A stretch of 64,000 nucleotides of DNA from Paenibacillus sp. ACRRY (GCF_022346995.1 NZ_JAKRNM010000002.1:186001-250000), one strand, 5' to 3'; positions 8,941-18,762 are shown, numbered from the stretch's first letter. Numbers and translations: made by a program. Notes: generated by a model not told the origin, from the letters alone.

Positions 8941-10638
8941 ATGATACCCGAATGGGCGAAGGTAAATGTGAAGGTGGATCCAAGAAAGACTTATTTTGTG
9001 GATCCTGCTCGTATCGTATGGCAAACGGAGGAAGAAGGCTCCGTCATTACAGAATTTGAGCTGCTTCTGCAAGGTAATGATGGCCAATCGATACATGACT
9101 CATCCAACCGAAGAACGTGTGTGCTTCAACATAAAGGTCAAGCTCCTGGCATTTTGCTTGATTTTGGAGTGGAGCTGCATGGAGGTATCCAGATCTGTAT
9201 TGCTATGGGGGACAATCCGCATAAATCGTCTGCTAGATTTCGTGTCAGATTTGGGGAGTCCGTTATGGAGTGCATGAGTGAGTTAGGCGGTGATATGAAC
9301 GCAACGAATGATCATGCTACACGAGATGGCGAATTTGAAGTTCGTTATATGGGAGCGGAAAACATAGGGAATTCGGGTTTCCGATTTGCCCGTGTCGACT
9401 TCATTGATGCGAACCAAACCGTTCAGGTAATTAGTATTCGCGCTGCTGCAATCCTACATGATCTTGAGTATAAAGGAAGCTTTCGATCCAATGATGAGCT
9501 ATTAAACCAAATATGGAGCACCGGGGCGTATACGGTACATTTAAACATGCAGGATTACTTGTGGGACGGCATTAAACGAGATCGATTGGTGTGGGCTGGA
9601 GACATGCACCCAGAGACTTCAACGATTCAAGCGGTATTCGGCTATCATGAGGTCGTACCCAAAAGCCTTGATTTTATGCGGGAGGAATATCCTTTACCCG
9701 AGTGGATGACTACGTTTCCTACTTACTCTATCTGGTGGATTTTGGTTCATCATGACTGGTATATGCATAATGGGGATCTGTCTTACTTAATGGAGCAAAA
9801 AGACTATATGACAGGCTTATTGCGTCAATTAACGGGGTGTGTGCGCTCGGATGGAACCGTTGATATTCCAAATCCGTTCCTGGACTGGCCTTCCTCCACC
9901 AACCCGGTTGGTGTAAATGCAGGAGTACATGCCTTATTTGTATGGTGTATGGACGTTGGGACCAAGCTCTGTCATTTTTTGGATGATGTAGTAACGGGAG
10001 AGCTCTGTAAACAGACAGCACAAAAACTTCGTCAAATCATCCCTGACCCTAATCAAAGCAAACAAGCAGCCTCTTTGCTCGCTCTAGTGGGATTGCTTGA
10101 ACCTAAAGAGACAAATGAAAAGATGATTGCACCTGAATCACCTAAAGGCTATTCCACTTTTTATGGTTACTACATGCTAAAGGCTCGCGGAGAGGCAGGA
10201 GATGTACAAGGAAGTCTAGATAGTATTCGTGCATATTGGGGCGGAATGCTGTCGCTGGGTGCAACAACCTTCTGGGAAGACTTTGATATTGAATGGTTGG
10301 AAAATGCAGCGCGTATAGATGAGCTCACGCCAGAAGGCAAGATTGATGTTCACGGTACTTACGGTGGTTATTGCTATCAAGGTTACCGTCACAGCTTGTG
10401 TCACGGCTGGGCTTCGGGACCTACAGCGTGGCTTACAGAATATGTACTGGGTGTTCGAATAGAGGAGCCGGGTTGTCGCACACTTCGAATTGTCCCAGAT
10501 CTAGGGGATCTGGAATGGATCGAGGGTACATTTCCAACGCCTCATGGAATTGTATATGTAAGGCATGAGAAAGGTGCGGATGGAACCATCGATACGGAAG
10601 TTAAAGCACCGGAGGGAATTCGTGTCGTTCGGAGCTAG
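8941..10638 (+). CDS. Intracellular alpha-L-rhamnosidase-like glycoside hydrolase (GH78-like)
   Basis: A 565-residue protein with no signal peptide, so it probably works on imported oligosaccharides. An N-terminal beta-sandwich (about 1-190) is followed by an (alpha/alpha)6 barrel and a C-terminal beta domain that contains GGYCYQGYRHSLCHGWASGPTAWL, typical of bacterial rhamnosidases. The catalytic loop reads DGIKRDRLVWAGDMHPE (residues 209-225). Its acidic positions line up with the GH78 motif DCPxRDERxGWxGD, but the presumed general acid Glu is replaced by Asp214. That is either a trait of a shorter subfamily or a sign of another specificity. The ATG at 8941 follows GAAGGAGGA, 29 bp after the permease, so it is the fourth gene of the operon. 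Confidence 0.8.
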   Translation: MIPEWAKVNVKVDPRKTYFVDPARIVWQTEEEGSVITEFELLLQGNDGQSIHDSSNRRTCVLQHKGQAPGILLDFGVELHGGIQICIAMGDNPHKSSARFRVRFGESVMECMSELGGDMNATNDHATRDGEFEVRYMGAENIGNSGFRFARVDFIDANQTVQVISIRAAAILHDLEYKGSFRSNDELLNQIWSTGAYTVHLNMQDYLWDGIKRDRLVWAGDMHPETSTIQAVFGYHEVVPKSLDFMREEYPLPEWMTTFPTYSIWWILVHHDWYMHNGDLSYLMEQKDYMTGLLRQLTGCVRSDGTVDIPNPFLDWPSSTNPVGVNAGVHALFVWCMDVGTKLCHFLDDVVTGELCKQTAQKLRQIIPDPNQSKQAASLLALVGLLEPKETNEKMIAPESPKGYSTFYGYYMLKARGEAGDVQGSLDSIRAYWGGMLSLGATTFWEDFDIEWLENAARIDELTPEGKIDVHGTYGGYCYQGYRHSLCHGWASGPTAWLTEYVLGVRIEEPGCRTLRIVPDLGDLEWIEGTFPTPHGIVYVRHEKGADGTIDTEVKAPEGIRVVRS

Positions 10639-10764
10639 AATTGCTATATCGGGATCGGGGAATCTCTTCGATTCCGATATTAATCCAGATGTTATCCTTC
10701 TCAATTTTTGATGGAGGTGAGGCCAGCGGAAATGAAAAAAAGGAGATATGTAGGTTGTTATAAA

Positions 10765-10779
10765 ATGTAAGCGTGTTCA
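10765..10779 (+). promoter_or_regulatory. Candidate CcpA (cre) site
   Basis: ATGTAAGCGTGTTCA fits 14 of 15 positions of the cre consensus WTGNAANCGNWNNCW (mismatch: G for W at position 11). It sits 62 bp before the start of the large secreted protein gene, where catabolite repression of a polysaccharide enzyme would be sensible. The match was found by eye. Confidence 0.4.
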
Positions 10780-10840
10780 AAGTAGGTGAAAAACAAATTT
10801 CATGATAGGATGAGGCATTTCTTATCGGGAAGGGGAACTT

Positions 10841-13800
10841 ATGCGAGCGTTATTAAACTGGAGAAAATGGACCAGCGTGCTTATGGTAGGTGTTCTTATC
10901 GTTGCAGGGTTACTTCAGGCAAATCCTGTAGCAGCTTTGGCAGCCGAAGATACGGAGGACTCCTCAGCATCTCAGATAAGCTTGATGAGTGTGGATCCTT
11001 CTTTGAGTGTCCAGATGTATAACGCAGACCGTACGGAAAGCACAGGGACATTGCAGCCGATTTTCAAATTAACGAATACAGGGACAGCTACATTACCTCT
11101 AGAAAACACAAAGATCAGGTACTATTTTACGAGCAATGGATCAAATGTGCTGAGCTATCGAATTGACTCTTCCAACGCAAGCATTCGTAATTCTGCTCTT
11201 GGAACGTTCACAAAGCTTCCGAGTGCTGCAGCCAATGCCGATTATTATTTCGAAGTGGGTTTTGATGAATTTGCCGGCACGCTGGAAGCAGGATCAGCCA
11301 TAGAATTCGAAGTCACTATTAATAAAAATGTAAGCCAAAGCTTTATCCAAAGTGACGATTACTCCTATAATCCAAGTTCATCCGATTTTGTTGATTGGCC
11401 GAAGGTAACCGCCTACTACGGTGGAACTCTAATTTGGGGAGATGAAATCTCCATCTTCGCACCTCCATCCTCGAACTATGCTTTGAATCAAACGGTAACG
11501 GCTTCCTCTACCATGGTGGGGACAGGATGGGGGGCAACTAACCTAACAGACGGGGAAGAGAGAAGCATTGATGGCTCAAACATGGGCTGGGTTAGCGAGC
11601 CAGGAAATAACCAATGGGTTCAAGTCGACTTGGGTTCAAGCCGTCAATTTAACCGGGTTGATCTCTTTGCCATCAATTGGTTGTCGGATCATCGCGGGAG
11701 AAATGGAATTGTTGGAGAAGGGTATCCCGTAGATTTGACGATTGAAGTCTCTACAGATGAGATAAACTGGACCATGGTAAAGACGGTAAATGATATTCTG
11801 AGACCCAAAATTTCGCTTAATTCGTATTGGTTTGATTCAGTCGATGCCAGATATGTAAGAATCAATACAACAAAGAACAGACCGATGACCACCTTGTCGG
11901 ATACAAGGGCAGCCCTCTCTGAAATAGAAGTCTATTATGACAGCTCCTATACCGGGCCGACCGAGTCTCCTACCATACCTGATGAAGGAAGAGCGATTAT
12001 AAGCCCTGAAGAATTTACAGGCGCCATTCAAAACCCTTTAATGGGAATGGCAACGAAGGATTTTCGAGTTAATCTTGCACAGGAATGGCCATTAGACTAC
12101 ATGCCCTGGGCTTCTTTGGCCATGACTTATATCCCATGGGATGTACTTGAAGATGATGTTGACGATACGATCGACAAGATCGTTCAGTATTCCAACGAAA
12201 GATGGAGAGGGAAAGATACCAACGGTAACTGGGTCTCCTATGAAGACTATAATATGAAAGTTATCCCGCGCGTTTACTTGAAGTTCCCGGAAGACCCTTT
12301 CTTTGGCCTGGAAGGCAACCATTGGCCTGCAGATATGAGAGCTAACGATTTTACGAGTGACAATTTCGATAAGCGATTAAAGCGATTGATTCAGCGTTTG
12401 GGAGCTTTATGGGATAACGATCCCCGAGTTGCTTATGTGCAAATGGGAATATACGGTACATGGGGAGAGCAGCATGGGACAGGTGTGCCTGCTAATATTG
12501 ACGCGTACTTCCACCAGTATTTTCCGAATAAGAAGGTCGAGGTAAGATATGAGGGACACGATCCGTTTTCCTTTGGGCAATACAATGACTCCATTGCCAA
12601 CATGAAAACCATTTCAAATTGGAAGAAACAAGAGGTCGGGGGAGAGACAGCCTATGATTATAATGGCGCAGATCTGCTCGGGACCAACCCGCATTTGACG
12701 ATGATGGAACATGCCAACAACGCCGCGAATATGATTCGAAACGTTCATGCGACCTATCTCACGTGGATCGGGGAGTATACCTACCGTAATGATCCAGGTT
12801 ATCCTGGATTGCCAGCCTATTACGAAAATAAGGAGCAATTGGACGCCGGTGCAGAAGCGATCCAGAAGGCTTTTGGGTACAGATATGTAATCACGGAATT
12901 CAACTATCCGAAGCAGGTCGATCCCGGGCAACCATTTTCCGTACAGTTTAAGGTGAAAAATACGGGAGCAGCTCCGATGTACTATAATTGGCCGGTACAA
13001 GTGAGCTTGAAGGATCCTCAAACCAATGAAGTGATTTGGAGCGATACATTCAAGAACGTTGATACACGAGAGTGGCTGCCGGGTGAGGGATATACCGCAT
13101 GGAATAAGTACCAGACAGGAAATTGGAGTCAATCGGTGCTTGATTATGCGACAGCACCTGAAGTATATACGATAGCGAATTCATTTAATCTGCCATCAGG
13201 CATCCCATCGAACAAGGACTATATGATCCAGCTTGCCGTGCTTGATCCGGCTGGCGATGTGCCGAGCTTGCGCTTTGCCATTCAGAACTACAAAAAAGGC
13301 GGCTACGCTCCAATGGGTTATATGGGGGTAGGTCAAGAACCGGAAAGCATCACCATCGATCCTTCTTATTTTGACAGCCCTGCGAAGGATATCTCCCTTC
13401 GTTATTACAGCGCGAACAGTACAGCGCAAACAGAGCCGGCTCATGTATCTACCGTAACGGTGGCAGGTTCCAATCCGGTTGTCTATGCAGACAGCGGCGA
13501 GCCGTTTAATCTGGATCAGTTGAGTATCCAAGTTGAAGATCAATTCGGCCGTGCCCACAATGCGATGGTTGGCATGCCGGTCACCTGGTCCCTCGTTTCT
13601 GGACAGTCACATGCCACGATTGCAGGCAATAAGCTAGTTCCGATCAATCAGGGACAAGGTACATTAACAGCTACTTTGAATGGTGTAACCAGCAATGAGT
13701 TTCAATTTGTTGTCGAACAGACCTCTGGCACGGGTACGGTAACTGGACAGATCAAGGATAACTTTGGACGGATGGTGCAAGGTGCAGAAGTAAGTGTGGC

Positions 13801-14524
13801 AATCGAGGAAGAATTATTCACAGGGACAACAGACGCAATCGGCGTGTATAAAATTTTTGATGTGCCAGTAGGAAATGATTATACGGTGACAGTAGACAAA
13901 GAAGGGTATGACACAATATCATCTTCAGGAGTAGAAGTGGTCGGAGCTCAATCCACTACTGTAAATATGACAATGCTGATCACCTCAGCAGGGGATTTTA
14001 ATGATGATTTCACGAATGGCAGCTCGAACTGGATTTCGGGTACCGGAACATGGACGGCAAGCGGCGGGGAATATATTCAGTCCGCTGGGTCCAACAGTAC
14101 TTCGTGGAGGTATTCATCGGCAATTAAGGATAGAGTCTGGTATGATGCTACCTATGAAGTCGATCTCAAATCGGATAACGGATCCAGCTGGGCTTCCTTT
14201 ATGTTCAGAAAACAAAATCCAAGTCATTCGGCTAACAACACTGGATATTTTGTATCCTTTACGAGCACGGGAGATGTTCGTTTGCAGAAAGCTGGATCAA
14301 CCGTTACCACGCTTGCGAGTGTTTCTGCAGCCATGACGAATATGACGGAGTACCACCACATGAAGGTTGTTACTACAGGAAGCAATATTAAAGTATACAT
14401 TGATGGGCAGGAGACGCCGATCATTGACGTAAATGACTCTACGTATTTGGCCGGATACGCGGGATTAGGTAACGGCGGGGGCAAATGGTTTTACGATAAT
14501 GTCAGTGTGACACCCATTAGCTAA
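10841..14524 (+). CDS. Secreted multidomain CBM3-CBM32-DUF4832-type protein, putative glycoside hydrolase
   Basis: A 1227-residue exported protein. The signal peptide ends near residue 35 (AALAA). Domains in order: a CBM3-like module (about 50-205; VQMYNADRTESTGTLQPIFKLTN, TAYYGGTLIWGDE); an F5/8 type C (CBM32-like) discoidin domain (about 208-368; TASSTMVGTGWGATNLTDGE); a TIM-barrel-like DUF4874/DUF4832 region (about 378-840) with Glu543 in the family motif GTWGEQH and Glu645 in WIGEY; an Ig-like domain (about 880-965); a carboxypeptidase-regulatory-like domain (about 966-1045); and a C-terminal LamG-like jelly roll. No catalytic activity is established for the barrel family that I know of. 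The conserved Glu residues, the binding modules and the location after a rhamnosidase suggest a hydrolase acting on plant cell wall. The ATG follows AAGGGGAAC. Confidence 0.8.
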   Translation: MRALLNWRKWTSVLMVGVLIVAGLLQANPVAALAAEDTEDSSASQISLMSVDPSLSVQMYNADRTESTGTLQPIFKLTNTGTATLPLENTKIRYYFTSNGSNVLSYRIDSSNASIRNSALGTFTKLPSAAANADYYFEVGFDEFAGTLEAGSAIEFEVTINKNVSQSFIQSDDYSYNPSSSDFVDWPKVTAYYGGTLIWGDEISIFAPPSSNYALNQTVTASSTMVGTGWGATNLTDGEERSIDGSNMGWVSEPGNNQWVQVDLGSSRQFNRVDLFAINWLSDHRGRNGIVGEGYPVDLTIEVSTDEINWTMVKTVNDILRPKISLNSYWFDSVDARYVRINTTKNRPMTTLSDTRAALSEIEVYYDSSYTGPTESPTIPDEGRAIISPEEFTGAIQNPLMGMATKDFRVNLAQEWPLDYMPWASLAMTYIPWDVLEDDVDDTIDKIVQYSNERWRGKDTNGNWVSYEDYNMKVIPRVYLKFPEDPFFGLEGNHWPADMRANDFTSDNFDKRLKRLIQRLGALWDNDPRVAYVQMGIYGTWGEQHGTGVPANIDAYFHQYFPNKKVEVRYEGHDPFSFGQYNDSIANMKTISNWKKQEVGGETAYDYNGADLLGTNPHLTMMEHANNAANMIRNVHATYLTWIGEYTYRNDPGYPGLPAYYENKEQLDAGAEAIQKAFGYRYVITEFNYPKQVDPGQPFSVQFKVKNTGAAPMYYNWPVQVSLKDPQTNEVIWSDTFKNVDTREWLPGEGYTAWNKYQTGNWSQSVLDYATAPEVYTIANSFNLPSGIPSNKDYMIQLAVLDPAGDVPSLRFAIQNYKKGGYAPMGYMGVGQEPESITIDPSYFDSPAKDISLRYYSANSTAQTEPAHVSTVTVAGSNPVVYADSGEPFNLDQLSIQVEDQFGRAHNAMVGMPVTWSLVSGQSHATIAGNKLVPINQGQGTLTATLNGVTSNEFQFVVEQTSGTGTVTGQIKDNFGRMVQGAEVSVAIEEELFTGTTDAIGVYKIFDVPVGNDYTVTVDKEGYDTISSSGVEVVGAQSTTVNMTMLITSAGDFNDDFTNGSSNWISGTGTWTASGGEYIQSAGSNSTSWRYSSAIKDRVWYDATYEVDLKSDNGSSWASFMFRKQNPSHSANNTGYFVSFTSTGDVRLQKAGSTVTTLASVSAAMTNMTEYHHMKVVTTGSNIKVYIDGQETPIIDVNDSTYLAGYAGLGNGGGKWFYDNVSVTPIS

Positions 14525-15162
14525 CATTAACCTATCAGCGTGAACAATAGGTAGATGGATCATAAATGTTGAAACAGACGGCTGAAAGTTAATCAAAGCG
14601 GTCTGTACATTCCATGGTCCGTCTTTTTTTATTTCTGTATTGTCTTTGATATCAGGACATGTATGTGTTTTACATCCCATTAACAATCTTTTTACATAAC
14701 AGGAGATGTAAAACTTAAGTCAAATGATGCTTTAATCCAAGTATCGGTGGGATGTAGAGCGCATAAATATCTTTGAAATAGGTGGTAGGTATTACAGTGT
14801 TTAGAGTCATGTTCACATGACGATTTTTACATAATTCTTCAGCTTGATCCCATCTATCATGGAATACTCACAAAGCTCTTCCTGTCATCCACAAGAGTGG
14901 TGAAAGTTTCCTGAATGGTGAACAAAGTTTGAACTTTGCAAGGAGCTGGAGCGAACCCTGCTTCAATTAAATCTACGTATAAAATGTGAGATAGAGAGAG
15001 GATATAATATATGGATACAGCAAAAGAAAGCTTTAATAGAACGTAAACGAATGCAGCTCTATGTAAAATTTTTAATAGGCGCTTTCATTGCGTTGACCCT
15101 GCCCTCAAAGTCTCATATATTTACTCCCGGCACTACAACACAGAACGGGTGGAGGGATCAGG
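14525..15162. other. 638-bp intergenic region with long leader and inverted repeat
   Basis: I see no credible gene here. It holds a probable terminator (14575-14631), a 10-bp perfect inverted repeat GTTTTACATC (14667-14676) / GATGTAAAAC (14705-14714), a palindrome CAAAGTTTGAACTTTG near 14925-14940, and a TATAAT hexamer at 15003-15008 without a good -35 element. The long stretch before the SLH-protein gene could be an untranslated leader or a control region. Confidence 0.4.
14575..14631 (+). terminator. Probable terminator after the DUF4832 gene
   Basis: AGACGG near 14576 can pair with CCGTCT at 14619-14624, which is followed directly by a T7 run. An inner alternative pairs ACAGAC with GTCTGT. 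The stem is less regular than others in the window. Confidence 0.5.
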
Positions 15163-18100
15163 TTGTTCAACAAAAAAGGAAAGAAAATGCTTGCTATGCT
15201 TACTCTGATACCCCTGGCTACAGGGATGGTCATGGGAGTTTTTCCTGCGCCAATTACTCATGCAGCTGCGGGAGATAACACGCCAGTCAACAGCACGGCT
15301 GCAGGCTCATGGCAAACGGGGGATTTGCATGTACATACATTTGAATCGGACGATGCGCAGAATTCGCTGGAGAACGTCCTGGATGCGGGGTTGATACAAT
15401 ATGGGCTGGACTGGATCGCGCTGACGGATCATTTGCGGTTATCCAAGCGGGATCACAACGGAAATGAAATTCCGGGTGGATCCATTCCAATGTCCGTGGG
15501 GATGAATGAATATCAGGTACCACAGATCAAGGCACTACAGGAGCAAGGCAAATATGCAGGCAAAACGATCTTCTCCGGCTTCGAATGGGACATGCCGACG
15601 CATGAACACGTCGGAGTGGGGATTCTCACAGATGAGCCGAATTCGACCGAAGCTCTGGAAGCTGCCAAAGAATTCGAATATCGGTTTACCAATCGCGATC
15701 CGAATCTGTTTGATCAAACAGACGTAGCAGCCTGGGATCAGGAAGGTGGACGTGCCTATACGACACACCAGGATGCTTTAACTGCCATTAACTGGCTGAA
15801 AACCAACTATCCAACAACGAGCTATGCGATGATCAACCATCCTTCGCGTGGCAAAAATAAATATACGATTGCGGACTTCCGCGATTTCAACGATCTGGCA
15901 CCGCAGGTGGTATTCGGTATCGAAGGTATGCTGGGTAACCAGATGGAACCGGATCGCGGCGGGTATAACACAACCTACAATGTATCTAATCCGACGGCAG
16001 ACGATGGGTACAAATACCGTACATATGGCGGGGTAGACTACATGGTAGCCAAAGTTGGCGGATTGTGGGACGCACTGCTGGGTGAAGGGCGCCACTTCTG
16101 GAACTATGGTAACTCGGATTACCATTTCAAGACAATTGGCACGAATTCCAGTGGTTACTTCCCTGGGGAATATGCCAAGACTTACGCGTGGATTGAGGGC
16201 AGCGGAATGCAGGCGGTACTGGAGGGCCTTCGTTCAGGAAAATCCTTTTCCGTATTCGGTGATCTGATCAACGCCCTGGATTTCACCGCATCCGGAGCAG
16301 GCGCTCAGGCTGAAATGGGTGACGAACTGAACGTGACTCAGGGCGATGAAGTGGAGCTGAAGATCCGTTTCAAGAGTCCAACCACGAGCAACAACTATGA
16401 AACACCAATCAACAGCGGCACATCCGCAGGCCAGGTGCCTGTGGTCGATCACGTTGACCTAATCGCAGGGGATGTGACAGGCAAGGCCGAGAAGGGCACA
16501 GCCGCATATAACAAGGATACCAATGATTCCACACGCGTGCTGGCTACCTTCACATCGGACGATTGGACGACAGATGCCGAAGGCTACAATGTTATCACAT
16601 ATAAGATCAAAGCGACGGATCAGGATCAGTATTTCCGCCTGCGTGGAACAAATCTGGATATGAACGTTCCGGGCGAGACGGTGAATGGTGAACCACAGCT
16701 GGATCCGAAGAACACAACTTCTGATGCAGAAACGCGTTTCAACCAAATTAATGACAGCAACTATCGGGATTTGTGGTTCTACTCCAATCCGATCTTCGTG
16801 AACGCGGCACCTTATAGTGATGTGCAGGCGGTAAACGACACAATCCAGGCGATTGATCTGGGAGATCTGAACGCAGTCACTTCCGACCTCACTCTTCCTG
16901 TTGAAGGGAAACATGGAGCGACAATTACTTGGTCCAGTTCCAATCCGGAATTGATCGATAATCAAGGCAAGCTGCTGACACAACCGAATAACAATGAACG
17001 ATTGGAACTGACGGCAACGGTACAACGCGGCAGCGAAACTCAAACGAAAGTTTTCACTGTCATCGTTGAGGGTGCTAATAATCAGGTTCTGGTACTGAAA
17101 AGCAATATGACGACCACAGACGGCCAGCCGTACCATACGGATACATGGACGAATCAGTCTGTAATCGTTAGTGTAACCAGCGCGGTTTATGCACCGGCCA
17201 CTTCGGCGACCATTGAGCTGTCCCGTGATGGAGGTCAAACGTATGACCTTTATACCGAGAATACGCCTCTGGAGATTGCTGAGCCTGGAGAGCACAGCCT
17301 GTTGTTCCGAGCTACAGACGATCTGAACAGTGAGTATACTTTACCGGTGGTTGTCAAAATCGACCGCGAAATTCCGGTCATTACACTGCAAGGCAGCAGT
17401 CAGATGACACTGAACGTGGGGGATACCTACAGTGAACCTGGAGCATTGGCATCCGACAATGTGGGGATCAGCGGTTCCGTGCAGATGGAAGGCACTGTGA
17501 ACACACAAGCAGCCGGAATCTATACGATTCGTTATAACGTAAAAGATATCGCTGGCAATGCAGCAGCAGAAGTCACACGTACCATTACGGTACAAGCCAG
17601 TTCGAACAATGGCGGTGGATCAGGTGGCGGTAATGGAGGCAGTTCCGGTGGCAATTCCGGAGGAAGCACGCCAAGTGTACCAACAACGCCTACCGTTCCT
17701 ACAACACCATCCACTCCGGAAACAGGATCGAATTCATCCACTGAAGTGAAGGTTGAAGTGGAAGCGAATCAGCCTATACAGACGGGGATTAAAGACGTGG
17801 TAGAATTCAACGCTCCGGCTGGAGCTGTAGTGGAAAAAGATACTATACAGCTGTCCGTGATCGCACAGGACAAACTGCAGAATACAGCTACACTGAACGT
17901 GCTGGGTCAAGCGGTACAGATTAGCCGCACAGGCGGACGGACATTGAACCATCAGGCAGAGTTGAGTCTGAATTATTATCCGGCAGGTTTGATAAGTGGA
18001 ACGAAGCCAGCAATCTATTATTATAACGAAGCTCGTCAGAGCTGGGTTTTTGTCGGTGGGGAAACGAATGCTGCTGGAACCATTACGGCGAATGTGAATC

Positions 18101-18693
18101 ACCTGGGTACCTTTGTTGTGTCCAGTTACACACCTGCGAACTTGACGGATCTAAATGGACACTGGGCATCTGATTATGCGGATCGTCTGATGGGCATGAA
18201 CGTCATCCAAGGGTATGCAGATGGAACATTCCAACCGTCCAAGGAGATTACAAGAGCTGAGTTTGTCACATTGCTTAGCAAAGCGTTGGCTCTCCAAACG
18301 GTAGCGCCTACGACTTCATTTGTAGATGAGGAAGCTGTACCTGCATGGGCGAAGTCCGAGATTGCAGCTGCCGTGCAAGCCGGTATAGTGACAGGCTATG
18401 GAGATAATACATTCAAGCCGGATCGCACCATTACCCGTGCCGAGATGGCTGTGATGATGGCAAAAGCATTGAAGTTGAGTGATGTGCAGGCAGGAACGAA
18501 CGGTGAGAATGCCAAACCAAGCTTCACCGATGCAGCACAAACGCCGGCTTGGGCACAGGAAGCCATGGATGCAGCTGTACAAGCTAATATTATTAATGGG
18601 TATACGGACAATACGGTTCGTGCGGAGAATATGACCACCCGTGCGGAAGCAACGGCGATGATTTACAAATTGCTGCTCGCGATGTACCTGTAA
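15163..18693 (+). CDS. Surface-anchored PHP-type (CehA/McbA-like) metallohydrolase with SLH domains
   Basis: A 1176-residue exported protein. After the signal peptide (ending near THAAA), residues 50-385 form a PHP-superfamily metal-dependent hydrolase. The metal ligand motifs are DLHVHTFES (His56, His58), ALTDH, FSGFEWD, INHPSRGKN and GNSDYHF. The middle carries Ig-like and DUF5011-like beta domains (LNVGDTYSEPGALASDNVG), then a Gly/Ser-rich and Pro/Thr-rich linker. The last 180 residues hold three S-layer homology repeats (GYADGTFQPSKEITRAEF, GYGDNTFKPDRTITRAEM, GYTDNTVRAENMTTRAEA) that anchor it to secondary cell-wall polymer. A TTG start at 15163 is taken because GGAGGG precedes it. The substrate is unknown; related domains include esterases and phosphodiesterases. 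Confidence 0.88.
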   Translation: MFNKKGKKMLAMLTLIPLATGMVMGVFPAPITHAAAGDNTPVNSTAAGSWQTGDLHVHTFESDDAQNSLENVLDAGLIQYGLDWIALTDHLRLSKRDHNGNEIPGGSIPMSVGMNEYQVPQIKALQEQGKYAGKTIFSGFEWDMPTHEHVGVGILTDEPNSTEALEAAKEFEYRFTNRDPNLFDQTDVAAWDQEGGRAYTTHQDALTAINWLKTNYPTTSYAMINHPSRGKNKYTIADFRDFNDLAPQVVFGIEGMLGNQMEPDRGGYNTTYNVSNPTADDGYKYRTYGGVDYMVAKVGGLWDALLGEGRHFWNYGNSDYHFKTIGTNSSGYFPGEYAKTYAWIEGSGMQAVLEGLRSGKSFSVFGDLINALDFTASGAGAQAEMGDELNVTQGDEVELKIRFKSPTTSNNYETPINSGTSAGQVPVVDHVDLIAGDVTGKAEKGTAAYNKDTNDSTRVLATFTSDDWTTDAEGYNVITYKIKATDQDQYFRLRGTNLDMNVPGETVNGEPQLDPKNTTSDAETRFNQINDSNYRDLWFYSNPIFVNAAPYSDVQAVNDTIQAIDLGDLNAVTSDLTLPVEGKHGATITWSSSNPELIDNQGKLLTQPNNNERLELTATVQRGSETQTKVFTVIVEGANNQVLVLKSNMTTTDGQPYHTDTWTNQSVIVSVTSAVYAPATSATIELSRDGGQTYDLYTENTPLEIAEPGEHSLLFRATDDLNSEYTLPVVVKIDREIPVITLQGSSQMTLNVGDTYSEPGALASDNVGISGSVQMEGTVNTQAAGIYTIRYNVKDIAGNAAAEVTRTITVQASSNNGGGSGGGNGGSSGGNSGGSTPSVPTTPTVPTTPSTPETGSNSSTEVKVEVEANQPIQTGIKDVVEFNAPAGAVVEKDTIQLSVIAQDKLQNTATLNVLGQAVQISRTGGRTLNHQAELSLNYYPAGLISGTKPAIYYYNEARQSWVFVGGETNAAGTITANVNHLGTFVVSSYTPANLTDLNGHWASDYADRLMGMNVIQGYADGTFQPSKEITRAEFVTLLSKALALQTVAPTTSFVDEEAVPAWAKSEIAAAVQAGIVTGYGDNTFKPDRTITRAEMAVMMAKALKLSDVQAGTNGENAKPSFTDAAQTPAWAQEAMDAAVQANIINGYTDNTVRAENMTTRAEATAMIYKLLLAMYL

Positions 18694-18723
18694 AATATAA
18701 AGAAATGTGTTGCTCAAAAACAA

Positions 18724-18762
18724 AGAGAGGAGTGCCATGAAGTGGCGCTCCTCTCTTTTTTA
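18724..18762. terminator. Strong terminator between SLH protein and DUF554 genes
   Basis: A 14-bp stem (AGAGAGGAGTGCCA with TGGCGCTCCTCTCT, one G-T pair) with a five-base loop and a T6 run. It lies between convergent genes and can serve the plus strand well. Confidence 0.9.

Noticed and set aside
14667..14714. Inverted repeat considered as insertion-sequence ends
   Set aside because: The ends are only 48 bp apart with no transposase or target duplication, so a regulatory or RNA structure is more likely.
16459..17295. 278-codon minus-strand frame under the SLH protein gene
   Set aside because: Cys/Ile/Arg-rich shadow sequence with no motif; the plus-strand frame is continuous and has clear domains.
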